The translations under genes were made by a program, and so were the position numbers. This document shows positions 23,458-33,151 of a stretch of DNA of 64,000 nt, one piece after another. The notes beneath the pieces are model-generated. The model was given only the letters and a program-made list of their open reading frames with translations, made no database searches and was not told the DNA's origin. The stretch lies in assembly GCF_029968015.1 (NCBI RefSeq), contig NZ_JASCIS010000021.1:92930-156929 (forward strand). The letters run 5' to 3'. Position 1 is the stretch's first letter, and every line of letters starts with the position of its first letter. This stretch comes from Streptomyces luteolus (GTDB taxonomy: Bacteria; Actinomycetota; Actinomycetes; Streptomycetales; Streptomycetaceae).

Positions 23458-25979
23458 GCGCTCTTCCAGCGGTGCGCCGCCGCACCGTCCTCGGCACCGC
23501 CGCGGCCGGGGTCGTCACGGCCGCCGCCTCCGGCACGCCGACGTCCGCGGCCGCCGACGAGAAGCCGGCCAAGGCCGATCAGCCCCTCGTCACGTACCGC
23601 GACAAGAAGATCCTCGTCGACGGCGAGCCCGTGCTCGTACTCGGCGGCGAGATCCACTACTTCCGGCTCAAGCGCGCCGACTGGCAGTCCCGGCTCGACA
23701 AGGCCAAGGAGGCCGGGCTCACCGCCATCGCCACGTACATCCCGTGGATGTGGCACGAGACGGCCGACGGGAAGATCGACGTCACCGGCCGCACCCGCGC
23801 CGAGCGGGACCTCGGGGCGTTCCTCGACCTGTGCATCGAGAACGGCTGCGACATCGTCGCCCGCCCCGGCCCGTTCACCATGGCCGAGTTGAAGGGCGAG
23901 GGCGTGCCCGACCGGGTGCGCGAGGAGCACCCGGAGATCAACCCCGAGGGCTGGAACGGCAAGCCCGGCACCACACCCGCCGTCGACCTCCTCGCGCCCG
24001 CCTTCCTGAAGGAGGCCCGCCGCTGGTACGCCGCCGTGATGCCGGTGCTCGCGCAGCGGCTGCGGCGAGGCGGCCGCCCCGGTGTCGTCGCCTGCCAGCT
24101 CGACAACGAGATCGGCATGCTCGACTGGGTGAGCAACACCCCCGCTCTGACCGACCACTTGCTCGCCGACTTCCACCCCTGGCTGGAGCAGACGTACGGC
24201 CAGGACCTCGGCGGGCGCTACCCCTTCGCGGGCCGGCCGGAGGCCGAGCGGAACAAGTCGGTCCGTGCCCCGGGGAACGCGTACTCCGCCGCCCTGATGC
24301 ACGACCTCGGGGCGTTCATGCGCGGCCGCTTCGCCCGCTACGTCGCCGACCTGCGCGAGGCCGCCGAGGAGCACGGGGTGCGCGGCATCCCGTTCCTGAT
24401 CAACATCCACGGCACCGGCGGCGGCACCGCCGAGAACTTCCCCATCGGGATCAGCCAGTTGATGAAGACGTACGCGGGCAAGCCGGGGATGATCTCCGGC
24501 GCCGACTTCTACCTCGGCGATCTGACCTTCAAGAACGTGACCGACCTGTACCTGGTCAACGCGTTCATGGACGCCGTGCACGACAGCGACCAGCCGGTCA
24601 CCGCCCTGGAGTTCGACGCCGGGCACGCCGACTACGGCAACACCCTGAACAACCAGTCGGGCGCCGAGGCCGCCGACCTGAAGACCAGGCTCTGTCTGGC
24701 CCAGGGCGCCAAAATGATCAACTACTACCTGTTCGCGGGCGGGTTCAACCCCAAGCTCGACCGGCCCACAGGCGACGGCAACGACCGGATCGGCTCGACC
24801 GGCGAACGCCACGGCTTCGCCGCCCCGGTCGACCCGGAGGGCCGCCCGGGGCCCAGCTACCCGTCCCTGAAGCGCACGGTGCACGCGGTCAACGGCAACG
24901 CGGGCCTGCTCGCGCCGATGAAGCCCCAGCACGACCGGCTCTCCCTCGCGTTCGTGCCGGACCACTACCTCACCGAGTACCGACCGGACACCGAGGCGGT
25001 GCAGGCCGTCCTGAGCGACGTGCAGTCCGTGCGCGGCTCCGGTCCCGGCGACGTGCTCGCGCGCGCCATGCTGCTCGGCGGCTTCCGGTACGACAGCGTC
25101 GACCTCCAGGCGGGCGACCTCGACCCGGACCGCACCCCGGCGCTCGCGCTCGCCACCGGCGCGTACCTGGACGGCGCGCTCCAGCGGCGGCTCGTGCGGT
25201 ACCTGGAGGCGGGCGGCAAGCTGCTGCTCTCCGGAACGCTGCCGGGCAAGGACATGGCGGGCGACGCGTCGACCGAGCTGCGGGACGCGCTCGGCCTGAA
25301 GCCCGGCAAGACGCTCACCGACGCGAACCGGTTCTTCCTGTCGGTGACGGCGCACGGCTGGGCCGCGCCGCGAGCCGAAGTGCGGGCGGGCAAGGCCCAG
25401 TTGGCCTCCGCGAGCCGTGGCGACGTGGTGCTCCGTGAGGTGACCACGGGCGAGGGCTGCGGCTTCGACGTCCCCGTCGGCAAGGGCCGGGCCGTCGTCA
25501 TTACCGCCGACTACCGCTGCGACCTGGACTTCTGGACCGCCGCCCTCGCCGAGCTGGGCGTCCGGCCCAAAGTCACCAACGACGCCCGGCTGCCTGGGGT
25601 CTTCGCCCTCACCACGGTGGACGCGGACGGTGGCGGACGGCTCCTGCACGCCTTCAACATCGCCTCCGGGTACGGCCAGGACGTCGCCTTCGCCGAGCGC
25701 GGCAAGCCGCTGTTCGGCGGGGAGCGACTCCATCTGGCGGGGCGTGCCGCGGCCATGCTGCCGCTCGGCGTCACCGCCGGCGGGCTGAGGATCGCGTACG
25801 CCACCGCCGAGATCACCGCGATACGTGAGGGGCGGGTGTCCTTCCGCGCTCTCGGCGATGAGGCCGTCGTCGCCGTCGACGGGCCCGCCCACTGCCATGG
25901 CGCCAAGGTCGCCACCGAGGGCGGCCGCACGCTGCTGCGGGTGCGCGGCCGCGGGGAGTTCACGGTCCGCGCGGGGTGA
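23454..25979 (+). CDS. Tat-exported GH35-like beta-galactosidase
   Basis: An 841-residue exported hydrolase. The signal VRRRTVLGTAAAGVVTAA is of Tat type. The catalytic barrel begins GGEIHYFRLKRADWQSRL and IATYIPWMWHE. The likely acid/base is Glu 219 in CQLDNEIG and the likely nucleophile Glu 386 in TALEFDAGH, by comparison with GH35. These motifs deviate from typical GH35 enzymes (usually NEYG), so specificity may differ. A glutamine-amidotransferase-like beta-galactosidase domain and a C-terminal beta domain follow. GTG 23454 overlaps the previous stop, with AAGGAGG 10 nt upstream. A terminator hairpin follows at 25988. Confidence 0.85.
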
Positions 25980-25987
25980 ACCCCTCA

Positions 25988-26018
25988 GGGCGCGCCGGGA
26001 GTCGGATCCGGCGCGCCC
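25988..26018 (+). terminator. Terminator of importer/hydrolase operon
   Basis: Perfect 11-bp arms GGGCGCGCCGG and CCGGCGCGCCC with a 9-nt loop, 9 nt after the GH35-like stop codon. Confidence 0.8.
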
Positions 26019-26027
26019 CGAGTGACC

Positions 26028-26057
26028 TTTACAAGCATTGATGTATGCGCATACATT
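26028..26057 (+). promoter_or_regulatory. Candidate promoter of GH3 gene
   Basis: TTTACA (26028-26033) and TACATT (26052-26057) are spaced 18 bp apart, with the LacI-type operator filling the spacer and -10. Confidence 0.45.
26042..26055. promoter_or_regulatory. LacI-type operator upstream of GH3 gene
   Basis: TGTATGCGCATACA is a perfect palindrome, extending to ATGTATGCGCATACAT at 26041-26056. It is the best of the three operators in the locus. Confidence 0.8.
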
Positions 26058-26115
26058 TGACCCGGCGCCACGTGAACTCGGGCCCGACGCCACGGGAAAC
26101 AGAGGACTCAAAGAC

Positions 26116-28287
26116 ATGCACCGACCGGACCGACCGCACCCGACCGAGGTCTACGAGAACGAGGTCAAGGAGCTGCTCAGCCGGATGACGGTCGAGGAGA
26201 AGCTGGGCCAGCTCCAGCAGCTCACCTGGACCGGCGACACCGGGCCCGGCGGCGGCCAGACCGAGGAGGTCGAGCGCGCCGCCCGCGCGGGTCTGCTCGG
26301 TTCGGTGCTGAACCTGCACGGCGCGGCCCACACCAACACCCTGCAGCGGATGGCCGTCGAGGAGTCACGGCTCGGCATCCCGCTGGTCTTCGGCCTGGAC
26401 GTGATCCACGGCTTCTGGACCACGTTCCCGATCCCGCTGGCCCAGGCGTCCGCCTTCGACCCCGAGGTCGTCGTACGGGACGCCGAGGTGTCCGCGAAGG
26501 AGGCCAGGTCCAACGGCATCCGCTGGACGTTCTCGCCGATGATGGACGTCACGCACGAGCCACGCTGGGGCCGGATCGCCGAGAGCTGCGGCGAGGACCC
26601 GTACCTGAACGCCGTCCTCGCCGTCGCCAAGACCCGCGGCTACCAGGGCGACGACCTCGCCGCCGACGACCGGGTGGCCGCCTGCGCCAAGCACTTCGTG
26701 GCGTACGGCGGTGCCGAGGGCGGCCGGGACTACAACACGGTCGACGTCTCCGAACAGCGCCTGCGCAACCACTACCTGCCCCCGTTCAAGGCCGCCGTGG
26801 ACGCCGGAGTGGCGACCGTCATGGCCGCCTTCAACACCGTCAGCGGTGTCCCGGCGCACGGCAACCCGCACACCCTGACCGGCATCCTCAAGGAGGAGTG
26901 GGGCTTCGACGGCGTCGTCGTCAGCGACTACACGGGCGTCGAGGAGCTGATCGCGCACGGCTACGCGGCCGATGGCGCCGACGCCGCCCGGCTCGCCCTG
27001 ACGGCCGGGCTCGACATGGAGATGGTCTCCACGCGCATCGCCGGCCACGGCGAGCAGCTCCTCGCCGACGGCCTCATCACGGAGGAGCGCCTGGACGACG
27101 CGGTCGCCCGCGTCCTCGCCCTGAAGTTCGCGCTCGGCCTCTTCGACCACCCGTACACCGACGAGTCCGCCGCGATCGACGAGCCGACGCCCGAGGCGCG
27201 CGCGGCCGCCCGGGACACCGGCGCCCGCTCGATGGTCCTGCTGAAGAACGACGGCGGCGTGCTGCCCCTCGACGCCACGTCGTCCGGGACGATCGCGGTG
27301 GTCGGCCCGTTCGCCGACCACACCGACCTGCACGGCACCTGGGCGGGCCCCGGCTGCCGCCGCTTCCCCTCGGCCGGCCTCCTCGACGCCGTGCGGGCCG
27401 CCGCCCCCGACGCCACCGTCACGCACGCCGGGGCCGACGCCGAGGCGGCGGCCGAAGCGGCACGGGCCGCCGACGTCACCGTCCTCGCGGTGGGCGAGGA
27501 GCCCGAGTTGAGCGGCGAGGCCGCCGTACGCGCCGATATCGCGCTGCCCGAAGGGCAGGCGGAGCTGATCGCCGCCGTCGCGGCCACCGGCAAGCCGTTC
27601 GTCGTGGTCCTCCTCAACGGCCGCCCGCTCACGATCGGCGACTGGGTGGACGGCGTACCGGCGCTCCTGGAGGCCTGGCACCCCGGCATCGAGGCGGGCC
27701 GCGCCATCGCCGACGTCCTCTTCGGCGCCGTCGCCCCGGGCGGCAAGCTGCCCGTCAGCTTCCCGCGCGCGGTCGGCCAGATCCCCGTCTACTACAACCG
27801 GGAGAGCACGGGCCGCCCGCACGACCCCCGCTCCGACGAGAAGTACGTGTCCAAGTACCTGGACCTCGCGGACGGGCCGCAGTTCGTCTTCGGGCACGGC
27901 CTGAGCTACACGACGTTCACGACCGGCGAGCCGGTGCTCGGCCAACCGTCGGTCGGCGTGGGCGAGTTGGGCGACGGTCAGCGGATCGACGTACGGGTCG
28001 CGGTCACCAACACCGGCGAGCGGACCGGCGACGAAGTCGTCCAGCTCTACGTCCACGACCCGGTCGCGAGCATCGCCCAGCCGGTCCGCCGCCTGCGCGG
28101 CTTCGAGCGGGTCACCCTGGCACCGGGCGAGTCCCGTGAGCTGACCTTCACCCTCGGCGCCGACGACCTCGGGTTCTGGACCAACGACCAGAGCGGGCGG
28201 TACGTGATCGAGCCGGGCGCGATCGACGTGTACGCGGGCACCAGCTCACGCGCCGAGGCCCGCGCGACGCTGACCGTCACACGCTGA
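26116..28287 (+). CDS. bglX: GH3 beta-glucosidase, cytoplasmic
   Basis: A 723-residue retaining exo-beta-glycosidase without a signal peptide, so it probably hydrolyses imported oligosaccharides. The N-terminal barrel has LLSRMTVEEKLGQLQQL, PLVFGLDVIHGF, GEDPYLNAVLA, KHFVAYGGAEGGRDYNTVDV and the nucleophile Asp 271 in GVVVSDYTG. The GH3 C-terminal sandwich (VVGPFADHTDLHGTW, LNGRPLTI) and a fibronectin-like domain (RRLRGFERVTLAPGES) follow. ATG 26116 (AGAGGA upstream) is used; an ATG at 26038 lies inside the operator region. The 3' end is duplicated across the stop (28274-28348). Confidence 0.93.
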   Translation: MHRPDRPHPTEVYENEVKELLSRMTVEEKLGQLQQLTWTGDTGPGGGQTEEVERAARAGLLGSVLNLHGAAHTNTLQRMAVEESRLGIPLVFGLDVIHGFWTTFPIPLAQASAFDPEVVVRDAEVSAKEARSNGIRWTFSPMMDVTHEPRWGRIAESCGEDPYLNAVLAVAKTRGYQGDDLAADDRVAACAKHFVAYGGAEGGRDYNTVDVSEQRLRNHYLPPFKAAVDAGVATVMAAFNTVSGVPAHGNPHTLTGILKEEWGFDGVVVSDYTGVEELIAHGYAADGADAARLALTAGLDMEMVSTRIAGHGEQLLADGLITEERLDDAVARVLALKFALGLFDHPYTDESAAIDEPTPEARAAARDTGARSMVLLKNDGGVLPLDATSSGTIAVVGPFADHTDLHGTWAGPGCRRFPSAGLLDAVRAAAPDATVTHAGADAEAAAEAARAADVTVLAVGEEPELSGEAAVRADIALPEGQAELIAAVAATGKPFVVVLLNGRPLTIGDWVDGVPALLEAWHPGIEAGRAIADVLFGAVAPGGKLPVSFPRAVGQIPVYYNRESTGRPHDPRSDEKYVSKYLDLADGPQFVFGHGLSYTTFTTGEPVLGQPSVGVGELGDGQRIDVRVAVTNTGERTGDEVVQLYVHDPVASIAQPVRRLRGFERVTLAPGESRELTFTLGADDLGFWTNDQSGRYVIEPGAIDVYAGTSSRAEARATLTVTR

Positions 28288-28348
28288 GACCACGGGGTCG
28301 GCGGAGACCACCGTCACACGCTGAGACCACCGGGGCCGGCGGAGACCA
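28274..28348 (+). repeat. 37-bp duplication spanning the GH3 stop codon
   Basis: CCGTCACACGCTGAGACCAC and its following 17 bases (28274-28310) are repeated with minor changes at 28311-28348. The TGA stop (28285-28287) is within the first copy. Confidence 0.88.
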
Positions 28349-28360
28349 CCGCCGGCCCCG
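28331..28360 (+). terminator. Hairpin after GH3 gene
   Basis: Perfect 12-bp arms CGGGGCCGGCGG and CCGCCGGCCCCG with a 6-nt loop between the GH3 and sulfatase genes. No operator was found after it, so the sulfatase unit may depend on read-through or its own unseen promoter. Confidence 0.7.
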
Positions 28361-28393
28361 CCCTTACCTCGCATACCTCGCAACGGAGCCGTC

Positions 28394-29836
28394 ATGACCG
28401 CGCCGCACCGGCCGAACATCATCCTGTTCATGACCGACGACCACGCCCCGGCCGCCATCGGCGCGTACGGCAGCGTGATCAACAGAACCCCGGCGGTGGA
28501 CCGCCTCGCCGCCGAGGGCACGGTCTTCGAGAACACCTTCTGCACCAACGCCATCTGCTCCCCGGCCCGCGCCACCCTCCTGACCGGCACGTACAGCCAT
28601 GTCAACGGCATGACGTCGCTCGAAGGCCCGCACCACAAGTTCGACGCGAGCCAGCCCTCCTTCCCGCAGCTTCTGCGCGAGGCCGGCTACCAGACCGCGA
28701 TCATCGGCAAATGGCACCTCGGGCACGGTGCGGGCCACGACCCGGAGGGCTTCGACCACTGGGAGATCCTCCCCGAGCACGGCGTCTACCACGACCCCGA
28801 GTTCGTCACCGCCGAGGGCCGCACCAAGTACCCCGGCTACGTCACCGACATCATCACCGACCTCGCCCTCGGCTGGCTCGACCGTCGCGACCCCGACAAG
28901 CCCTTCTGCCTGCTGATCCAGCACAAGGCCCCGCACCGCCCGTTCGAGCCCGCACCCCGCCACCGGCACCTCTACGAGCACGACACCGTCCCCGCCCCGC
29001 CGACCCTCCACGACGACCTCGACGGCCGTGCCCCCGCCGCCCAGGAGGCCGCGATGAGCATGGAGGACCTCACGGACGAGGACCTCAAGGGTGTACCCGT
29101 ACCGGAAGGTCTCTCGGCGCGCGAGGAGCGCGAGTGGCGCTACCAGCGCTACATCAAGGACTACCTGCGGGTGATCGCCGCCCTCGACGAGAACGTCGCC
29201 CGTGTCCTGCACTACCTGGACGTCACCGGCCTCGACGCCGCCACCGCCGTCGCCTACACCTCCGACCACGGCTTCTTCCTCGGCGAACACGGCTGGTTCG
29301 ACAAGCGGTTCATGTACGAGGAGGGCATGCGCATCCCGCTGGTGCTGCGCTGGCCCGGCGTCACCGAGCCCGGCTCCCGGCACGCGGAACTCGTCGCCAA
29401 CATCGACTACGCGCCCACCCTGCTGGACCTGGCGGGCCTCGCACCCCACCCCCGTATGCAGGGCCGTTCGCTGCTCCCCCTCCTCAGGGGCGCGCGGCCG
29501 GACGACTGGCGGGACGCCGTCTACTACCGCTACTACATGCACCTCGACGTCTGCCACAACGTCCAGGCCTGCTACGGCATCCGCACCCGCACCCACAAGC
29601 TGATCCACTACCCGGGCCACGGCTCCGGCGCCGACGGCGCCGAGGACGCCCCGCGCCCGGCGGCCTGGGAGCTGTTCGACCTGACGACCGACCCGCACGA
29701 GACGCACAACCGTTACGACGATCCCGCGTACGCCGACACCGTCATCGAGCTGAACGACCAACTCGCCCGAATCCAGGCCGAGTTCGGTGACACCCCGCAA
29801 GGTGTCATGCCCCACGCCGCAAGCGAAGGGAACTGA
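28394..29836 (+). CDS. Type I (formylglycine-dependent) sulfatase
   Basis: A 480-residue arylsulfatase-type enzyme that hydrolyses sulfate esters. RPNIILFMTDDHA gives the metal-binding aspartates. Cys 55 in ICSPARATLLTG is the C-x-P-x-R target for conversion to formylglycine. GKWHLGHG, SDHGFFLGEHG and the C-terminal sub-domain are all present. There is no signal peptide, so it should act in the cytoplasm on imported substrates. GGAG lies before the ATG. It forms an operon with the GH13 gene and, remarkably, with its own maturase (FGE) at 31493. The true substrate is unknown. Confidence 0.93.
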   Translation: MTAPHRPNIILFMTDDHAPAAIGAYGSVINRTPAVDRLAAEGTVFENTFCTNAICSPARATLLTGTYSHVNGMTSLEGPHHKFDASQPSFPQLLREAGYQTAIIGKWHLGHGAGHDPEGFDHWEILPEHGVYHDPEFVTAEGRTKYPGYVTDIITDLALGWLDRRDPDKPFCLLIQHKAPHRPFEPAPRHRHLYEHDTVPAPPTLHDDLDGRAPAAQEAAMSMEDLTDEDLKGVPVPEGLSAREEREWRYQRYIKDYLRVIAALDENVARVLHYLDVTGLDAATAVAYTSDHGFFLGEHGWFDKRFMYEEGMRIPLVLRWPGVTEPGSRHAELVANIDYAPTLLDLAGLAPHPRMQGRSLLPLLRGARPDDWRDAVYYRYYMHLDVCHNVQACYGIRTRTHKLIHYPGHGSGADGAEDAPRPAAWELFDLTTDPHETHNRYDDPAYADTVIELNDQLARIQAEFGDTPQGVMPHAASEGN

Positions 29837-29840
29837 CTCC

Positions 29841-31496
29841 GTGCACGTCCCACGCCCCGCCCTCGACTGGCTGGCCGAGGCCGTCCTCTACCAGATCTAT
29901 CCGCAGAGCTTCGCCGACTCCGACGGCGACGGCATCGGCGACTTCGCGGGCATCGAGCAGCGCCTCGACCACCTGGAGTGGCTCGGTGTGAACACGGTCT
30001 GGCTCAACCCGTGCTTCACCTCCCCGTTCCTCGACGCGGGCTACGACATCGCCGACTACTACACGGTCGCCCCCCGCTACGGCACCAACGACGACCTCGC
30101 CCGGCTCGTCGACGCCGCCGGTCGCCGAGGCATCCGGGTCCTGCTCGACCTCGTGGCCGGGCACACCTCCGACCGGCACCCCTGGTTCAGGGCATCGGCC
30201 GACGACCCGTCCGACGAGCGCTACATCTGGGCCGCCACGGAGGCGCCACCCCACGAAGGGTTCGAGCCCTCACCCGGCGCCCGCCCCGGCTGGTACCTGC
30301 CGAACTTCTTCCCGAGCCAGCCCGCCCTCAACTTCGGCTACGCGCACACCGATCCGGACGAGCCGTGGCGCCTGCCCGTGGACGCCGAAGGCCCGCGCGC
30401 CAACCGCCGGGCACTGCGCGGCATCATGGCCCACTGGCTGAACCTGGGCGTGTCCGGCTTCCGCGTGGACATGGCCGCGTCGCTCGTCAAGGACGACCCG
30501 GGCCACGTCGAGACCGGCCGGCTCTGGCGGGAGCTGCGGTCCTGGATCGACCGCGCCCACCCGCAGGCCGCGCTGCTCTCCGAGTGGGGCGACCCGGCCG
30601 TCTCCGTACCGGCCGGATTCCACGCGGACTTCTTTCTGCAGTTCGGCTCCGAGGACAACGGCCGTACGCTGCGCTCCCTGCTCAGCAACAGGACCGGCAC
30701 CGTCGACGAGGCCTGGCCCCCGATGGAGCCGTACTTCGCCGCCGACGGCCGGGGCACCCCGCGGATCTTCCTCGACGGCTGGCAGCGCGCGACCAAGGCG
30801 ATCGACACCGCCGGACGGGGCGGCCACATCTGCCTGCCCACCGCCAACCACGACTTCTCCCGCCCGGCCTGCGGCCCCCGCACCGCCGCCGAACTGCCCG
30901 CGCTCTTCGCCTTCCAGCTCACCTGGCCGACCCTGCCCGCCGTCTACTACGGCGACGAGATCGGCATGCGGTACGTCCCCGGCCTGACCGACCACGAAGG
31001 CAGCCGCCTCGGCCCCTCCTACGACCGGGCCGGATCGCGCACGCCGATGCAGTGGGACGACGACCGGGCCAACGCCGGGTTCTCCACGGCACCGGCCACG
31101 GACCTCTACCTGCCACTCGACCCCGACCCCGCCCGGCCCACGGTCGCCGCCCAGCGCACCGACCCCGGCTCGCTGCTCCACCTGGTGCGCCGCCTGATCG
31201 CGCTGCGCAAGGCGAGCCCGGAACTCGGCAGCGGCGGCTCGGTCGAGGTGCTGCACGCCGGATACCCGCTCGTGTACGTGCGCGGGGAGCGGTACGTCGT
31301 CGTGGTCAACCCCCGCCGGGAGCCGACCGAGTTCGCGCTGCCCGAGCGGCTCTCGGGGGCGGCTCCGGTCGAGGTCTCGGGGGTGGAGGTCCGGGCCACC
31401 CGGGTGCACGCCGAGGGCTTTGGCTACGGTGTGCTCGACCTGCACGCGCCGTCCGGTGCGGGCACTCCCCGCCCCCGAACGACGGTGACGCCATGA
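29841..31496 (+). CDS. GH13 alpha-glucosidase / trehalose synthase-like
   Basis: A 551-residue alpha-amylase-family enzyme without a signal peptide. Beginning VLYQIYPQSFADSDGDGIGD, it has the conserved regions DLVAGHTSDRHPWF, GFRVDMAASLV (nucleophile Asp 210), LLSEWG (acid/base Glu 248) and TANHDFSRPA (Asp 338), all catalytic residues present. The C-terminal beta domain is short. Substrate could be an alpha-glucoside or malto-oligosaccharide from the same glycan. GTG 29841 is 4 nt after the sulfatase stop; the frame is open from 29787. It overlaps the FGE gene by ATGA. Confidence 0.9.
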   Translation: MHVPRPALDWLAEAVLYQIYPQSFADSDGDGIGDFAGIEQRLDHLEWLGVNTVWLNPCFTSPFLDAGYDIADYYTVAPRYGTNDDLARLVDAAGRRGIRVLLDLVAGHTSDRHPWFRASADDPSDERYIWAATEAPPHEGFEPSPGARPGWYLPNFFPSQPALNFGYAHTDPDEPWRLPVDAEGPRANRRALRGIMAHWLNLGVSGFRVDMAASLVKDDPGHVETGRLWRELRSWIDRAHPQAALLSEWGDPAVSVPAGFHADFFLQFGSEDNGRTLRSLLSNRTGTVDEAWPPMEPYFAADGRGTPRIFLDGWQRATKAIDTAGRGGHICLPTANHDFSRPACGPRTAAELPALFAFQLTWPTLPAVYYGDEIGMRYVPGLTDHEGSRLGPSYDRAGSRTPMQWDDDRANAGFSTAPATDLYLPLDPDPARPTVAAQRTDPGSLLHLVRRLIALRKASPELGSGGSVEVLHAGYPLVYVRGERYVVVVNPRREPTEFALPERLSGAAPVEVSGVEVRATRVHAEGFGYGVLDLHAPSGAGTPRPRTTVTP

Positions 31497-32386
31497 CCGC
31501 CTGCTGCGCCCCCCGCCGACAGCCCGGAACCGAGGCCACCGGGGCGCCCGCGCCGGTCACCGGCACGGGAGCAGCGCGGTCCCGTGCCCCGCACGGCGGC
31601 TGGGCGGTACTGTCCGGCGGTACGTTCCTGATGGGCAGCGACTCCTCCCCGTACCCGGAGGACCGCGAGGGCCCGGCGCGCGAGGTGACCGTGGACGGCT
31701 TCGCGATCGCGGCCACGGCCGTCACCAACGCCGAGTTCGCCGCGTTCGTGGCGGCGACCGGGTACGTCACGGACGCGGAGCGGTTCGGCTGGTCGTTCGT
31801 CTTCGGCGGCTTCCTGCCCGACGACTTCCCGCCCACCGCAGCCGCTGCCGCGACCCCGTGGTGGCGCCAGGTCTTCGGCGCCGCCTGGAACCACCCCGAG
31901 GGACCGCGCACCACCCTCGCCGACCGGCAGGACCACCCGGTCGTCCATGTCTCGTACGACGACGCGCTCGCGTACTGCCGCTGGGCCGGGGCCCGGCTGC
32001 CCGCCGAGGCGGAGTGGGAGTACGCGGCACGCGGCGGGCTCGACGGCAAGCCCTACCCGTGGGGCGAGGAGCGCGACCCCGGCGGCGCGTACCGCATGAA
32101 CATCTTCCGCGGCAGCTTCCCGCACCGGAACACGGCCGCCGACGGCTACCGCTCCACATGCCCGGTGGACGCGTTCGAGCCCAACGCCCACGGCTTGTTC
32201 AACACCACCGGCAATGTGTGGGAGTGGTGCGCGGACCGGTTCACCCCGGGCACGCGGGTCCTGAAGGGCGGCTCGCACCTGTGCCACGAGTCGTACTGCC
32301 TGCGCTACCGCACCTCCGCGCGGATGGGCAACACCCCGGACAGCTCCAGCGGCAACACGGGGTTCCGCGTGGTCCGGGCGGGCTGA
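31493..32386 (+). CDS. Formylglycine-generating enzyme (sulfatase maturase)
   Basis: A 297-residue copper-dependent aerobic FGE that oxidises the sulfatase active-site Cys (C-x-P-x-R) to formylglycine. It has a Cys-rich and disordered N-terminus, then GGTFLMGSDSSPYPEDREGP, AEAEWEYAARGGLDG, GNVWEWCADRF and the catalytic pair Cys 264/Cys 269 in LCHESYCLRYRTSAR, spaced as in the characterised S. coelicolor FGE. Fused by ATGA to the GH13 gene and three genes from its sulfatase substrate, it is a dedicated maturase. Its 3' end carries three 17-bp repeats that include the stop codon. Confidence 0.95.
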   Translation: MTACCAPRRQPGTEATGAPAPVTGTGAARSRAPHGGWAVLSGGTFLMGSDSSPYPEDREGPAREVTVDGFAIAATAVTNAEFAAFVAATGYVTDAERFGWSFVFGGFLPDDFPPTAAAAATPWWRQVFGAAWNHPEGPRTTLADRQDHPVVHVSYDDALAYCRWAGARLPAEAEWEYAARGGLDGKPYPWGEERDPGGAYRMNIFRGSFPHRNTAADGYRSTCPVDAFEPNAHGLFNTTGNVWEWCADRFTPGTRVLKGGSHLCHESYCLRYRTSARMGNTPDSSSGNTGFRVVRAG

Positions 32387-32433
32387 CCCGAGCGATGGGC
32401 TGACCCGGGCGATGGGCTGACCCGGGCGATGGG
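32383..32433 (+). repeat. 17-bp triple repeat spanning the FGE stop codon
   Basis: CTGACCCG(A/G)GCGATGGG occurs three times head to tail (32383, 32400, 32417), followed by a partial unit. The first unit contains the TGA stop at 32384-32386. Confidence 0.92.
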
Positions 32434-32455
32434 CTGCCCGGCCGGTCGGGGGGGC

Positions 32456-33064
32456 TCAGTCCTCCTCCAGCAGTCGTTTCAACTCGCCGAGCCGCTCCCG
32501 CCAGAACTCCTTGTACGCGGCGACCGCGTCGGCGTCGTCCAGCTTGTGATGTCCGAGGCTGACGCCGGTCTTCTCCGGGCCCTTGACCGTCAGGTACACG
32601 GAGATCCGGCTCGACCCGTCCTCCCAGTCGGCCGTGAGGGACTTGCCCGGCCGGTGCGTACGGATCGTGACGTCGGCGTCGGGCAGCCAGCGGCGGCGCA
32701 CGGACTCGTCCACGAACGCCTCGGTGATCCGCTCGGCCCCGGCGGCGATCGTCTTGCTGCCACCTGCCTCCCAGGTCCCGGCGCACGTCTGCCCGACCTC
32801 GCGCATCCCGCGCTCCTGCTCGTACCCGACGGTGATCGACTGCGCGTGCCAGCCGTTCACGCCGTGCTCCTCGCGCAGGTGCCGGGCGATCTCTGTGTGG
32901 CTGCGCTGCGGTGGCCCGACGGCACCCCACCGGTCGAGCACGGCGAACCAGCCGAGCCAGTCCTTCCCGGTGGACTCGGCGAGGGCGGCGGCGGAGAGCT
33001 TCTCGGTGATCTTCTTTCCGGAGGTACGGCCCTCGGGGCCCGCTGTGGGTTCGGTGTCGCTCAT
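32456..33064 (-). CDS. DUF4287 / SRPBCC (AHSA1-like) protein
   Basis: A 202-residue cytoplasmic protein with two parts. The N-terminal ~80 residues match DUF4287 (GKDWLGWFAVLDRWGAV, then HTEIARHLREEHGVNGWHAQ). The C-terminal part (residues ~105-200) has a START/SRPBCC-like fold pattern (RRRWLPDADVTIRTHRPGKS, then HHKLDDADAVAAYKEFWRER) as in Aha1-type proteins. The SRPBCC cavity usually binds hydrophobic ligands; the function here is unknown. It is convergent with the FGE gene and divergent from the globin gene. A longer frame exists upstream, but ATG 33064 gives the usual N-terminus. Confidence 0.82.
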   Translation of the reverse strand: MSDTEPTAGPEGRTSGKKITEKLSAAALAESTGKDWLGWFAVLDRWGAVGPPQRSHTEIARHLREEHGVNGWHAQSITVGYEQERGMREVGQTCAGTWEAGGSKTIAAGAERITEAFVDESVRRRWLPDADVTIRTHRPGKSLTADWEDGSSRISVYLTVKGPEKTGVSLGHHKLDDADAVAAYKEFWRERLGELKRLLEED

Positions 33065-33151
33065 GGTCTCGACGCTACGCGCGGCGGGGCGCGGATGCGC
33101 GGGACCTTCTGCCCTGTTTCCGGTGATCCGGTGCCCGGCACGCTGGAACGC

